From assembly GCA_963820545.1 (NCBI GenBank), contig CAWGAJ010000001.1, forward strand, positions 806,001 through 870,000: 64,000 nt of DNA, given 5' to 3'. How positions within the stretch are numbered: the stretch's first letter is position 1; the number at the start of each line of letters is the position of its first letter. This DNA is from CAWGAJ01 sp963820545 (GTDB lineage: Bacteria; Planctomycetota; Planctomycetia; Pirellulales; Thermoguttaceae). Made by a program: the position numbers and the translations under genes. Below the pieces are notes generated by a model, which was given only the letters and a program-made list of their open reading frames with translations, did no database searches and was not told the origin of the DNA. Of this stretch, positions 9,090 to 17,444 are shown piece after piece.

Positions 9090-9965
9090 ATGCATCTTGC
9101 ATATAGTTCCAATGCGTATCTGAATTATTCGATCGAGGAAACCATCGCTCGAATTGCCGATTTAGGTTATAAAGGTCTGGAAGTTTTGGCCGACGTGCCT
9201 CATGCCTGGCCGGCGGGCATGTTGGCGGAAAGCAAACACGCGATCCGTGAATGTTTGGAAGAGCACGGGCTGGCGATTTCGAACGTCAACGGTTTTATGA
9301 TGAACGCCGTGGCCGATCCGCGTCAGTCGTATTGGCATCCTTCCTGGATCGAACCGGACCGCGATTATCGGGCGATCCGCCGCGAACATACCAAACGGGC
9401 GTTGTATCTGGCCAAGGAACTGGATGCGCCGTCGATCCAGACCGAGCCGGGCGGCCCGCTGGGGCCGGGCCAATCGTGGCGTGCGGCGGCGGATATTTTT
9501 TATGACGCCATCATGCCCTGCGTGGAACTGGCCGAAAACCTGAAGGTGTTCTTGCTTATCGAGCCGGAACCGGGATTGATGATCGAGACCTTCGAGCAGT
9601 ATTTGGAATTTGCCGAGCGCGTGGACTCGCCCTGGGTAGGCTTGAACTTCGATATCGGACACGCCTTTTGCGTGGGCCAGGATCCGCAGCACTGGATCGG
9701 GCGCATGGCCGTGCACACGAAACATTATCATCTAGAAGATATCGCCGCCGACCGGCAACACGCGCACCTGATTCCCGGCCGCGGAGCGATCGACTTTCAT
9801 GCCGTTTTACAGGAAATCGTCAAGAGCGGCTACGACCGTTGGCTCACGGTGGAATTGTATCCGTACATTGATAATCCCGACGAAGCCGGTAGGGAAGCCA
9901 TGGAGTTTTTGAAAAACGTGCTACGGGAAAATGATGAAGGAGAAAGGATGAAGGATGAGGGATGA
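9090..9965 (+). CDS. Sugar phosphate isomerase/epimerase-like TIM barrel
   Basis: 291 residues. AP-endonuclease-2 type TIM barrel: MHLAYSSNAYLNYSIEETIA, GLEVLADVPHAW, SIQTEPGGPLG, LLIEPEPGLMIETFEQY, VGLNFDIGHAFCVGQDP, HLEDIAADRQHAHLIPGRGA. The Glu, Asp/His and final Glu metal ligands of this superfamily are present. The substrate is unknown. The stop overlaps the start of the UbiA-type gene (ATGA at 9962), so the two are translationally coupled. The last residues (ERMKDEG) come from a GGATGAA simple repeat, so the natural C-terminus may be slightly shorter. Membership of an Ebo-like metabolite cluster is possible but not shown. Confidence 0.8.
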   Translation: MHLAYSSNAYLNYSIEETIARIADLGYKGLEVLADVPHAWPAGMLAESKHAIRECLEEHGLAISNVNGFMMNAVADPRQSYWHPSWIEPDRDYRAIRREHTKRALYLAKELDAPSIQTEPGGPLGPGQSWRAAADIFYDAIMPCVELAENLKVFLLIEPEPGLMIETFEQYLEFAERVDSPWVGLNFDIGHAFCVGQDPQHWIGRMAVHTKHYHLEDIAADRQHAHLIPGRGAIDFHAVLQEIVKSGYDRWLTVELYPYIDNPDEAGREAMEFLKNVLRENDEGERMKDEG

Positions 9966-10914
9966 AGGATGAAAAAGACTATATTGATTCGCGCGAGGGC
10001 GCCACGCTGGGCGATTATTTGGAGCTGATGCGATTGCCCAACGTCTTTACGGCGATGGCCGGAGCGGCCCTGGGTTTTTTATTCGTGCGCGAGCCGATCA
10101 CGGCAACTGACGCCTGGTTGCTGGTTTTTTTACTGGCCTCATCAAGTCTGCTGTATGTTGCGGGCGTGGTCCTAAACGACGTGTTCGACATGGAACTCGA
10201 CGCGCAGCAACGGCCCGACCGGCCGTTGCCCTCCGGCCGAATTTCGCTTCGCCGAGCGTGGTGGTTCGGCTGGCAATTGTTATTTGCCGGGGCGGGATTG
10301 GGCTGGATAGCAGCTTTTATAATGGGCAACATCATGCCGGGCGCGATAGTAATCATGCTGGTCACATGTATCTTGATTTATGACGCCGGATTAAAGTCCA
10401 CCGTAATGGGACCGATTCTGATGGCGCCTGCCGCATGTTCAACGTGCTTTTGGGGATGAGCGTGGCAGACGTGCCATTTGCAGCCGAACATTGGGCCGTG
10501 GCCGGGGCGATTGGTCTCTACATCGCCGGCGTGACCTGGTTCGCCCGGACTGAAACCGACCGCAGCGCCAGGCTTCCGCTGGTACTGTCTACGGTTATTA
10601 TGATGTTGGCCATCGTCTTGCTGGGTGCGCTGACACACTTGTCCGACCGGATCATCCCTCTCATGCAACAGGAACCGGGTCGTTGGTATTTGCTGATGTT
10701 GTTCTTAGGATTACTGATTGGTTGGCGATGTATGCGGGCGATCATTGTGCCTACTCCGGCCCAGGTGCAAGCCGCGGTGGCCCAGAGCATCCTTTCGCTC
10801 GTTATCCTCGATGCCGCTGTATGCTATGCCGTGCGGGGCGTATTTTGGGCGGTAATGATCCTGCTTTTTCTGTTGCCCGCCATGTTTTTAGGTAAATGGG
10901 TCGAATTAACGTAA
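9962..10914 (+). CDS. UbiA-type prenyltransferase, EboC-like (frameshifted)
   Basis: Integral membrane prenyltransferase fold. The start overlaps the upstream stop. LMRLPNVFTAMAGAALGF is followed by the aspartate-rich motif NDVFDMELDAQQRPDRPLPS (residues ~72-91), which binds prenyl diphosphate. The second half (MFNVLLGMS onward) is in another frame. The join is near 10425-10435, where ATGGCGCC probably was ATGGGCGCC, restoring LMGACRMFNVLLGM as in the family. Total about 317 residues with about eight hydrophobic segments. Its pairing with TIM-barrel isomerases resembles eboC neighbourhoods; other ebo genes are not seen here. Confidence 0.78.
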
Positions 10915-10936
10915 GAAAAAACCGCTTGCGGTTTTG
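10915..10936. terminator. Short bidirectional intrinsic terminator
   Basis: AAAAACCGC-tt-GCGGTTTT directly after the UbiA-type stop codon. The stem is short (8-9 bp) but is flanked by A and T runs on both strands. Confidence 0.5.
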
Positions 10937-10955
10937 CACTGTATACGCGCTCGCC

Positions 10956-11141
10956 GACCAACCTTCGGTTGGTGCCCGCTCGCGGCTAAACTTACTATCT
11001 CCTAGCGCGGCCTGACGGCTGCAACCAAACCGCGACCGACCAACCTTCGGTTGGTGCCCGTCGCGGCTTTACATACTGAACAAACTACTGTACTTGATAC
11101 GCGCAAAATGCGCTTAAACCTCAAACAAAGACTCTATCCCC
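10956..11141. repeat. Hairpin repeat plus interspersed ~130 bp repeat, copy 2
   Basis: A first hairpin at 10956-11000 (CCAACC-ttc-GGTTGG inside CGCTCG arms) is followed at 11006-11141 by the same ~130 bp block found at 8941. The inner stem is enclosed by CCGCGAC/GTCGCGG arms. It ends 12 bp before the second TIM-barrel gene, the same arrangement as copy 1. Confidence 0.85.
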
Positions 11142-11153
11142 TGTCTTCTAATT

Positions 11154-11987
11154 ATGTTTCTCGGCTACAACACCAATGGCATGGCGGAGCATGACCTTTT
11201 CGATGCGGTCAGGCTTTTGGCCCGGCTCGGCTATCGCGGCGTGGCAATTACGATTGATCGGCAAGCACTCTCGCCGTATGAGAAAGCAACTCGGCGGCAA
11301 ATAATCCAGTTGAAAAGCATGTTGACGGATTTAGGACTGCGTTCGGTGATCGAGACCGGCGCGGGATTCCTGCTTGATCCGCACCTGAAGCACGAGCCGA
11401 CGCTGGTTTCGCTTGATGCGCGGCGACGGATCGAATTCTACAAGTATGCCATCGACTGCGCTGTGCAATTAGGCAGCGATTGCGTGTCGCTTTGGTCGGG
11501 CGCGGTGCGCGACGGCATTTCCCGCGATGAAGCCATGCGAAGGCTGGTTGCAGGATTACGGGAAGTGCTCGCTTACGCGGAAAGACAGGGGGTCGTAATC
11601 GCCTTTGAGCCCGAGCCGGGCATGTTGATCGATTCGCTAGAGCGATACGAGGGTTTATCAAAAAAAATCGACGCGCCGCATTTGCGGCTTACGCTGGACA
11701 TCGGTCACTTGCAGTGTCAAGGCGAAACGCCGATTGCCGAGATTATCCGGCGCTGGGCGACGCGCCTGGCCAACGTGCACATCGACGACATGAAGACCGG
11801 CGTGCACGAGCATTTAATGTTCGGCGAGGGAGAAATCGATTTTCCGCCGGTGTTGACAGCGCTAGCCCAATCGGGTTATGGCGGCGGAGTGTATGTGGAG
11901 TTAAACCGTCACAGCCAAGAGGGCGCTCGGGCGGCGGAAAAAGCCATGGCGTTTTTAAGCCGCTTAATGCCGGAGCTAAGCAAATAG
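11154..11987 (+). CDS. Second sugar phosphate isomerase/epimerase-like TIM barrel
   Basis: 277 residues of the AP-endonuclease-2 TIM-barrel superfamily: MFLGYNTNGMAEHDLFDAVR, GYRGVAITIDRQAL, VIAFEPEPGMLIDSLERYEG, LRLTLDIGHLQCQGETPIAE, LANVHIDDMKTGVHEHLMFG, VYVELNRHSQEGAR. The pattern of Glu, Asp, His and final Glu ligands is complete, so a metal-dependent isomerase or epimerase is likely. It is a distant paralogue of the gene at 9090, with the UbiA-type gene between them. The substrate is unknown. Confidence 0.8.
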   Translation: MFLGYNTNGMAEHDLFDAVRLLARLGYRGVAITIDRQALSPYEKATRRQIIQLKSMLTDLGLRSVIETGAGFLLDPHLKHEPTLVSLDARRRIEFYKYAIDCAVQLGSDCVSLWSGAVRDGISRDEAMRRLVAGLREVLAYAERQGVVIAFEPEPGMLIDSLERYEGLSKKIDAPHLRLTLDIGHLQCQGETPIAEIIRRWATRLANVHIDDMKTGVHEHLMFGEGEIDFPPVLTALAQSGYGGGVYVELNRHSQEGARAAEKAMAFLSRLMPELSK

Positions 11988-12111
11988 ACGGAAGTCCATG
12001 TAATCCCATGGGGTGATTAAAAACATATCCTTAATGCAAATTTTATCTATTGCGAATAATCGTTATCTCGAAAAAATAAGTGCGCCTATGGAGCATTTGG
12101 TGTTTTGCGGC

Positions 12112-12140
12112 TTGTCAAAAAAATAAAAACGTGATAAGAT
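12112..12140 (+). promoter_or_regulatory. Sigma-70-type promoter of the RNA candidate
   Basis: TTGTCA (12112-12117), 17-bp spacer, TAAGAT (12135-12140). Predicted start about 12147, immediately before the closing stem of the downstream structured RNA. Confidence 0.6.
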
Positions 12141-12146
12141 GCACTG

Positions 12147-12370
12147 CATGGTCCTCTACCATGTTCGTGCTGTCGATGCAATTATTTTGGTGAGCCGATA
12201 TTGTTTGCCCGTTGGGCGCCTGATAAAAAGACACTGGCCGCGTGTATAGTCGCTGATCAGCCAAGGCTGACAGTGAATCACACAACCTGGTGTCCAGGCC
12301 GCCCGCCTTTACAAATGACGGGCTCTCAAATGAGCATCACCACGGCATTACGGTGGAGGATCTTTTTTTT
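12147..12370 (+). ncRNA. Rod-shaped structured RNA (6S RNA-like candidate)
   Basis: No open reading frame fits this ~220 nt stretch, but the two ends pair. GGTCCTCTACC (12150-12160) pairs with GGTGGAGGATC (12352-12362), followed by eight T. Nested inward are ATGT-CGTG (12161-12169) with CACGGCAT (12341-12348), GATGC/GCATC (12175/12334), GAGCC/GGCTC (12192/12321), GGGCG/CGCCC (12214/12300), GACAC/GTGTC (12230/12290), GTGT/ACAC (12242/12280), and an apical hairpin CAGCC-aa-GGCTG. The result is one long interrupted rod with an internal bubble near 12180-12191/12326-12333. Size, shape, dedicated promoter and T-tract resemble 6S RNA. The structure is seen in the sequence; the 6S identity is inference. 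Confidence 0.6.
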
Positions 12371-12436
12371 AGGGGATAGGGAATGGGGGATAGGGGATAG
12401 AGATTATTGAAGACCGCAATGTACACAACAAATATC

Positions 12437-13286
12437 ATGAGCGATCTTGCCCCGGAAATTGCCGCCAAACGCGACCGCTTAGTGGAGTTGCTGCGCGGTT
12501 ATGGCAGTTGTGCCGTGGCCTTTTCCGGCGGATTGGACAGCACGGTGCTGGCCAAGGCCGCGCAACTGGCGCTGGGAGATCGCGCGGTGGCGGTTACGGG
12601 CCTTAGCGCCGCTCTGGCGGGCCGGGACCTGGAAGAAGCAAAAGTGCTTGCCCGGCTGATCGGCATCCGCCACGAAATCATGGAAACCGGCGAATTAGCG
12701 ATTCCCCAGTATCGAGCCAACAAATCCGACCGCTGCTACCATTGCAAGAGGGAATTGTTCACGCGGATGGAGCGATTAACGCAACGCTTGTCCGTGGCCG
12801 TGATAGCCGACGGCAGCAACCGGGACGATCAGGGCGAACATCGGCCTGGACTGCGCGCCGCCAAAGAACAAAAAGTAAAAAGTCCCTTGGCCGAGTGTGG
12901 TTTTAGCAAAGCCGAGATCCGCGCCCTGGCCGAGGATTGGCAATTGCCCGCCTGGGACAAGCCCGCCGCGCCCTGCCTGAGCAGCCGCATTGCCTACGGG
13001 GAAGAGGTCACGGCGGAGCGACTGGCGATGATCGAGCAGGCGGAAGGCTTCTTGCGCGATCGGGATTTCAAGCCGCTGAGGGTGCGCTACCACCGCGGCG
13101 ATGTCGCCCGCATCGAGGCGCTCGATAGACGCACTGCCGCGATTTATTGATCCGCAATTCCGCCGCGAACTGATCGAGTATTTCAAGTCGCTGGGATTTA
13201 AATACATTTCGCTCGATCTGGAAGGATTTCGCAGCGGCAGCCTGAACGCCGTGTTGCCCGGGGAGAGTTTACAGATACAGGATTAG
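12437..13286 (+). CDS. larE: ATP-dependent sacrificial sulfur transferase LarE (frameshifted)
   Basis: LarE donates sulfur from a cysteine in making the nickel-pincer cofactor of lactate racemase and related enzymes. The PP-loop motif AFSGGLDSTVLAKAA is near residue 30, then YHCKRELFTRM, VIADGSNRDDQGEHRPGLRA and the conserved cysteine in PCLSSRI (about residue 180). The start ATG 12437 (MSDLAPEIAAKRD) fits the family better than the upstream TTG. The C-terminal part (ALPRFIDPQFRRELIEYF) is in another frame from about 13130; a CG dinucleotide is probably missing in CGCGCACTG. The 3' end overlaps the convergent kinase gene by 18 bp. No larB or larC is in the window. Confidence 0.85.
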
Positions 13287-14843
13287 CAGAACGACCAGTA
13301 AAATAAGAGTGATCGCCGCGCCGCCAATCCAGGCGTACAAGGTCCATGGCGGCTTTTTGCGGTGATGGTGTTTAAAGGTGCTGTAAAGTATCGGCGAGGG
13401 CAGCGTTTCTGTAGACGATGCCGGTAGTTGCAGTTGGCTGAGATCGACATTAAGCCGCGGCGGCAGCAGTTCATCCTCGATTGTTTTGGGCAGCGGCGCA
13501 TTCTTTTTACCGATGGCGGAATCGGATCGCTTGGCGCCTGGCGGCCGATTGGTTAAGACCGAACCCTTGCTGGTGGGCAGATTCATAGCGGGCGAGGTGT
13601 CGGTGGCGGCGGCATCGGGGTTGCGCACCTGGGTCGCGCCGCGGGGATGCGTGGATTCGGCCACGGTTCGCTGCCCCTTGGGCAATGGTTTTGGGGCGGG
13701 GTGCGGCGAGGTCGGCTGCGCGGCGCGGGTTTCCGCTCCGCCGGCGGGGACGTTCTCTTGTTGCCCCGACTTCAGTCCGCTGCCGGTATCGGAATCGACT
13801 TTCTCGCCGCGGGATTTTAACCAATTGGTCAAGGCGTAGGAAACATCGACCATCGACTGATAACGCTGATCGGGTCTTTTGCCCATCATCTTCAGGCAGA
13901 TATCGATTAATTCTTTAGGGGCATCGGGACGATCTTTAAAGATGCTCGGCGGCATCTGTTTTTGGTGCATCATCAGGCGCTGGGGCAAGGTTCCCTCGGG
14001 AAAGGGCGGATGGCCGGTCAAGAGAAAATACAAGGAACAGCCGAGACTATAGATATCCGCCCGGGCGTCCACGCCATGGCTGTCCAAGGCCTGCTCGGGG
14101 GCAAGATAGTCGGCCGTGCCCAAGACGTTTTCGTCGTAGGCCACGGTGAGCGAGGCGTGTTCTTCGCCGGTGAAGCGGGCCAAGCCCAGATCGAGCACTT
14201 TGACCACGTTTTTCTGATCGACCAGCAGATTGGCGGGTTTGACGTCGCGATGGATCAAGCCCGCCTTATGAGCATGAGCCAATCCATCGGCGGCCTGCCG
14301 GATATAGTTGGCGGCGATATTATAGTCCAAGGGACCGAGATCTTTGACGATCTGTTGCAGATCGCGGCCTTCGACATATTCCATCACCAGGTAGTGGATA
14401 TTGCCGTCGTTGTCCACGTCGTAGGCGCGGACGATATTGCGATGATCGAGTTTAGCCGCGGCTTGGCCCTCGCGCTGGAATCGGGCCAGATAGGAGGAGT
14501 CTTCCACGCGGTTTTTGGGCAAGACCTTTATAGCCACCCGACGTTGCATTAGCACGTGCTCGGCCAGATACACGCTGCTCATCCCCCCGGTGCCAAGAAG
14601 GCCGAGGAGCTTGTATTTACCCAGAAAAAAACCTTTGTGGCGGCCTTCGAGGATGTTTTCGCTTTGCCAACGGGTCAGCAGGCCGGCTTCGACAAACTTA
14701 TTGGCGACAAGCTGGGTGTCGGTGGGCAGCGATCCGCCCGACTCGTTTTGCAGGCTGGCAAGGAAAGCGTTGAGCTGATCCTTTTCAATCAGTCTGCTGC
14801 GCCGAACCAAATCTAGAAGTGAGTCAACAGTCAAAATGGTCAT
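13269..14843 (-). CDS. Transmembrane serine/threonine protein kinase
   Basis: 524 residues. N-terminal region (1-75), then a Hanks-type kinase domain at residues ~80-340: LLGTGGMSSVYLAEH (glycine loop), VAIKVLPKNR (catalytic Lys), LIHRDVKPANLLVD (catalytic loop), VLDLGLARFTG (DLG in place of DFG, frequent in bacterial kinases) and APEQALDSHGVDARADIYSL. A low-complexity proline/threonine-rich linker leads to one C-terminal transmembrane helix (YAWIGGAAITLILLVVLLIL) with almost nothing after it. The kinase domain therefore faces the cytoplasm and there is no extracellular sensor. Such kinases are abundant in Planctomycetota. Targets are unknown. The gene is convergent with larE. Confidence 0.92.
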   Translation of the reverse strand: MTILTVDSLLDLVRRSRLIEKDQLNAFLASLQNESGGSLPTDTQLVANKFVEAGLLTRWQSENILEGRHKGFFLGKYKLLGLLGTGGMSSVYLAEHVLMQRRVAIKVLPKNRVEDSSYLARFQREGQAAAKLDHRNIVRAYDVDNDGNIHYLVMEYVEGRDLQQIVKDLGPLDYNIAANYIRQAADGLAHAHKAGLIHRDVKPANLLVDQKNVVKVLDLGLARFTGEEHASLTVAYDENVLGTADYLAPEQALDSHGVDARADIYSLGCSLYFLLTGHPPFPEGTLPQRLMMHQKQMPPSIFKDRPDAPKELIDICLKMMGKRPDQRYQSMVDVSYALTNWLKSRGEKVDSDTGSGLKSGQQENVPAGGAETRAAQPTSPHPAPKPLPKGQRTVAESTHPRGATQVRNPDAAATDTSPAMNLPTSKGSVLTNRPPGAKRSDSAIGKKNAPLPKTIEDELLPPRLNVDLSQLQLPASSTETLPSPILYSTFKHHHRKKPPWTLYAWIGGAAITLILLVVLLILYL

Positions 14844-14992
14844 TCCCTAAGTACACAATACCTCTGTTTATAAATATTGTGCATATATTCCCACAACTTT
14901 AATAATACCACGAAGCAAGGTGAATTACCAGATCGTAGGCTTTTTCTCGTGTTTCGCACCTGTTCCCCTTTTGTTAGAGCAATTTAGGGAAA

Positions 14993-16255
14993 TTAGACCG
15001 GTTTTCGCCGCTGGAAGAAGTGCCTGGTTTTTTCCACGGCATCGGCGAGTTTATCGATTTCTTCAAGGGTATTGTAGAGGTAAAAACTCGCCCGGGCACT
15101 GGCTGTAATGCCATATCGCTTATGCAAGGGCATGGTACAGTGGTGGCCGGCCCGGATGGCAATGCCCTGGCGGTCGAGGATTTGGGCCACGTCATGGGCA
15201 TGGATATCCTTGAGAACGAAACTGACAATGCCGCCTTTATGCGCTGGCGCGGGGCCGAGGATTCGTAGGCCCTCGATTGCCCCCAGTAGCTCATGCGCCT
15301 GTTGAGTTAAGAGCCGCTCGTGCCGGCCGATGGCCTCCAGGCCAAGGGGATTGATGTAGTCGATTGCCGCGCCCAGGGCAATGGCGGCGACGATCGGCGG
15401 GGTGCCGGCCTCGAATTTTTGCGGCAGATCGCCGGGCTTGAAATGATCGAGCTCCACCAGCCGGATCATCCCGCCCCCGCCGAGGAACGGCGGCATGGCC
15501 TCGAGCAATTCCCGCTTCCCGTAAAGCACGCCCACGCCCGAGGGCCCTAATATCTTGTGACCGCTGAATGCCAAAAAATCGCAATCCAGGGCCGCCACGT
15601 CGGTCTTTTGATGGGGGACGCTTTGGGCACCGTCGATCAGCACCATCGCGTGGATGTCGTGGGCGCGGCGGATGATCTCGGCAATCGGATTGATCGTGCC
15701 CAGCACGTTGGATACGGCAGTAACCGAAACCAGTTTGGTGCGCTTAGTTAGCAGTTGATCGAGGTCGTCGAGCTTTAGCCGGCCGTCGTCGGTAAGCGGA
15801 ATGTGACGGAGCACGGCCCCGGTCCTTTCGGCCAATTGCTGCCAAGGGACGAGATTGGAATGATGCTCCATTTCAGTAAGCAAAATTTCGTCGCCGGCGC
15901 GGATATTGGCGTCGCCCCAAGTTCGGGCAACGAGATTGATCGAGCTGGTGGCGCCGCAAGTAAAAATTATCTCTTCCACAGTCGATGCGTTAATAAACGC
16001 CCGGACTTTTTCCCGGGCGGCGGCGTAAAGGTCGTCGGCCTCCTGAGCCAACTGATGGATGCCGCGCTGGACGTTGGCATAGTGATGTTCGTAGACGTCG
16101 ACGATAGTCTGTATGACCTGACGCGGCCGTTGGCTGGTGGCGGCGTTATCGAGATAGACCAGCGGCCGGCCGTCGTGCACCAGGCGGCTGAGAATAGGGA
16201 AATCCGGCCGATAAAGATTTGGATCAAGAGTGGGAGGATTTATAGCCGTCGTCAT
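14993..16255 (-). CDS. sufS: Cysteine desulfurase SufS
   Basis: SufS takes sulfur from L-cysteine for Fe-S clusters. 420 residues, group II cysteine desulfurase. Visible: YLDNAATSQRPRQVI, EMEHHSNLVPW (PLP-contacting His), VLIDGAQSVPHQKTD, PLP lysine Lys234 in FSGHKILGPSG and the active-site cysteine Cys373 in RAGHHCTMPLHKRYG. Immediately upstream in the genome but downstream in transcription order of sufU (gap about 90 bp), giving the SufS-SufU pair known from Gram-positives and others. No sufBCD is in the window. Confidence 0.93.
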   Translation of the reverse strand: MTTAINPPTLDPNLYRPDFPILSRLVHDGRPLVYLDNAATSQRPRQVIQTIVDVYEHHYANVQRGIHQLAQEADDLYAAAREKVRAFINASTVEEIIFTCGATSSINLVARTWGDANIRAGDEILLTEMEHHSNLVPWQQLAERTGAVLRHIPLTDDGRLKLDDLDQLLTKRTKLVSVTAVSNVLGTINPIAEIIRRAHDIHAMVLIDGAQSVPHQKTDVAALDCDFLAFSGHKILGPSGVGVLYGKRELLEAMPPFLGGGGMIRLVELDHFKPGDLPQKFEAGTPPIVAAIALGAAIDYINPLGLEAIGRHERLLTQQAHELLGAIEGLRILGPAPAHKGGIVSFVLKDIHAHDVAQILDRQGIAIRAGHHCTMPLHKRYGITASARASFYLYNTLEEIDKLADAVEKTRHFFQRRKPV

Positions 16256-16342
16256 GAAGCTCTAAGCAAGTATTGTGCGATTAATTTTTAATGCAAATTT
16301 CAAAATGCAAATTGAAGAACGTCAAATACCAATCCCCAATCC

Positions 16343-16769
16343 CTAATTCCCAATCCCTTTGTTTATTACCGGCAAAGAGCTTTTGTTCAGCGGTGCATAA
16401 ATCGCCGCCTGCAATACCCGCCAGGAAAGCAAACAACATTTTTGACGATTGGGCGTCAAGCGGGCGCCGAACAGTCGCAGCATGTCTTTGGCGGTGAATT
16501 TTTTCACTTCGTCGACGTGCTTGCCGTTGAATTTTTCCGCCAACATGGAGGCGGCCGCCTGACTGATGCAGCAGCCGTCGCCGTTGAAGTAGACCTCCTT
16601 CATCGCGCCCTGGTCGTCGATTTGCAATTCCATGCGGATCACGTCGCCGCAGAGCGGATTGTTATCCTCATGCGCATGGGTGCATTGGGGACACTGCCCG
16701 CGATGAAAGGGATCCTCGTAATGATCGAGGATGTGATCCTGATATAATTGATCCTCTGGGAGGGACATG
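16343..16769 (-). CDS. sufU: SufU-type iron-sulfur scaffold / sulfur relay protein
   Basis: About 141 residues from ATG 16769 (MSLPEDQLYQ); ATG 16795 would add nine residues. NifU-N fold with the SufU cysteines in NPLCGDVIRMEL, DGCCISQAAASML and RQKCCLLSWRVLQAA, which bind zinc and accept the persulfide from SufS. It is separated from sufS by about 90 bp of AT-rich, AATCCC-repeat DNA on the same strand. The C-terminus (PVINKGIGN) is coded by that simple repeat and may not be native. Confidence 0.88.
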
Positions 16770-16879
16770 GCATGTTCGGTGGGATAATAGTGCAAAGTGT
16801 CTTATTAACAGTCTACGTTCAAAGACTATACACGGCAAGATATCGCCGGGTGGTTAAACTATGCGTAAAATAGCTTTTT

Positions 16880-17374
16880 TTAACAATCCAGCAGTTTGGC
16901 CGTTGCCAGCCAACGGAGTTCGCTGGCGCCTAGTTCAATCGGGCCGTCGAAACGAACGGCGGCGATGGCCCCTTTGGCAAAGCGTATCACAGCGTCGCCC
17001 TGGCCGATCAAGGTCGCGGTTATTCGACAGACGTCGGGCGAATGGCCGATCCAGGCGATTTGCCGGTGTTCCTTGGCTTGCTCGGCGGTCCAAGTAAGCA
17101 GGCTTTCCTGGTCGCCGCCGGGCAGAAGTTCTTCGCGGTCGATTACTTGTGGCTGGTTGATCAGGCCCTCAGCGAGAATTTGCGCGGTCTGTCGGCAGCG
17201 GACCATGGGACTGGTGGCAATAAGCGAGGGTTCCAGACCGCGCTGGTGGAGAATATCGACCATAGCGGCAAAACGTTTGCGCCCTTCTTTTGTCAAGGGG
17301 CGTTGGGTGTCGTCCGGCCAGTTTGGATCGCCGTACTGTCCTGCCCAGGCGTGACGAATGATGTAAAGGTCCAT
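16880..17374 (-). CDS. sixA: Phosphohistidine phosphatase SixA-like
   Basis: 164 residues of the histidine phosphatase superfamily. The catalytic motif is RHA (His8) in MDLYIIRHAWAGQ, with the second histidine in AWIGHSPDVCRI (His111), plus SLIATSPMVRCRQTAQIL. SixA removes phosphate from phosphohistidine on phosphotransfer proteins; here the natural substrate is unknown. It stands alone, next to a heptamer repeat tract. Confidence 0.85.
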   Translation of the reverse strand: MDLYIIRHAWAGQYGDPNWPDDTQRPLTKEGRKRFAAMVDILHQRGLEPSLIATSPMVRCRQTAQILAEGLINQPQVIDREELLPGGDQESLLTWTAEQAKEHRQIAWIGHSPDVCRITATLIGQGDAVIRFAKGAIAAVRFDGPIELGASELRWLATAKLLDC

Positions 17375-17395
17375 GATAGTTGTTCCTGTTGTTTA

Positions 17396-17442
17396 CAGTT
17401 CACAGTTTACTGTTTACTGTTCACTGTTTACTGTTTACTAAA
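17396..17442. repeat. Heptamer tract (GTTTACT/GTTCACT)n
   Basis: Seven near-identical 7-bp units (GTTTACA, GTTCACA, GTTTACT and so on) between sixA and the RNase HII-like gene. Confidence 0.9.
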
Positions 17443-17444
17443 TT

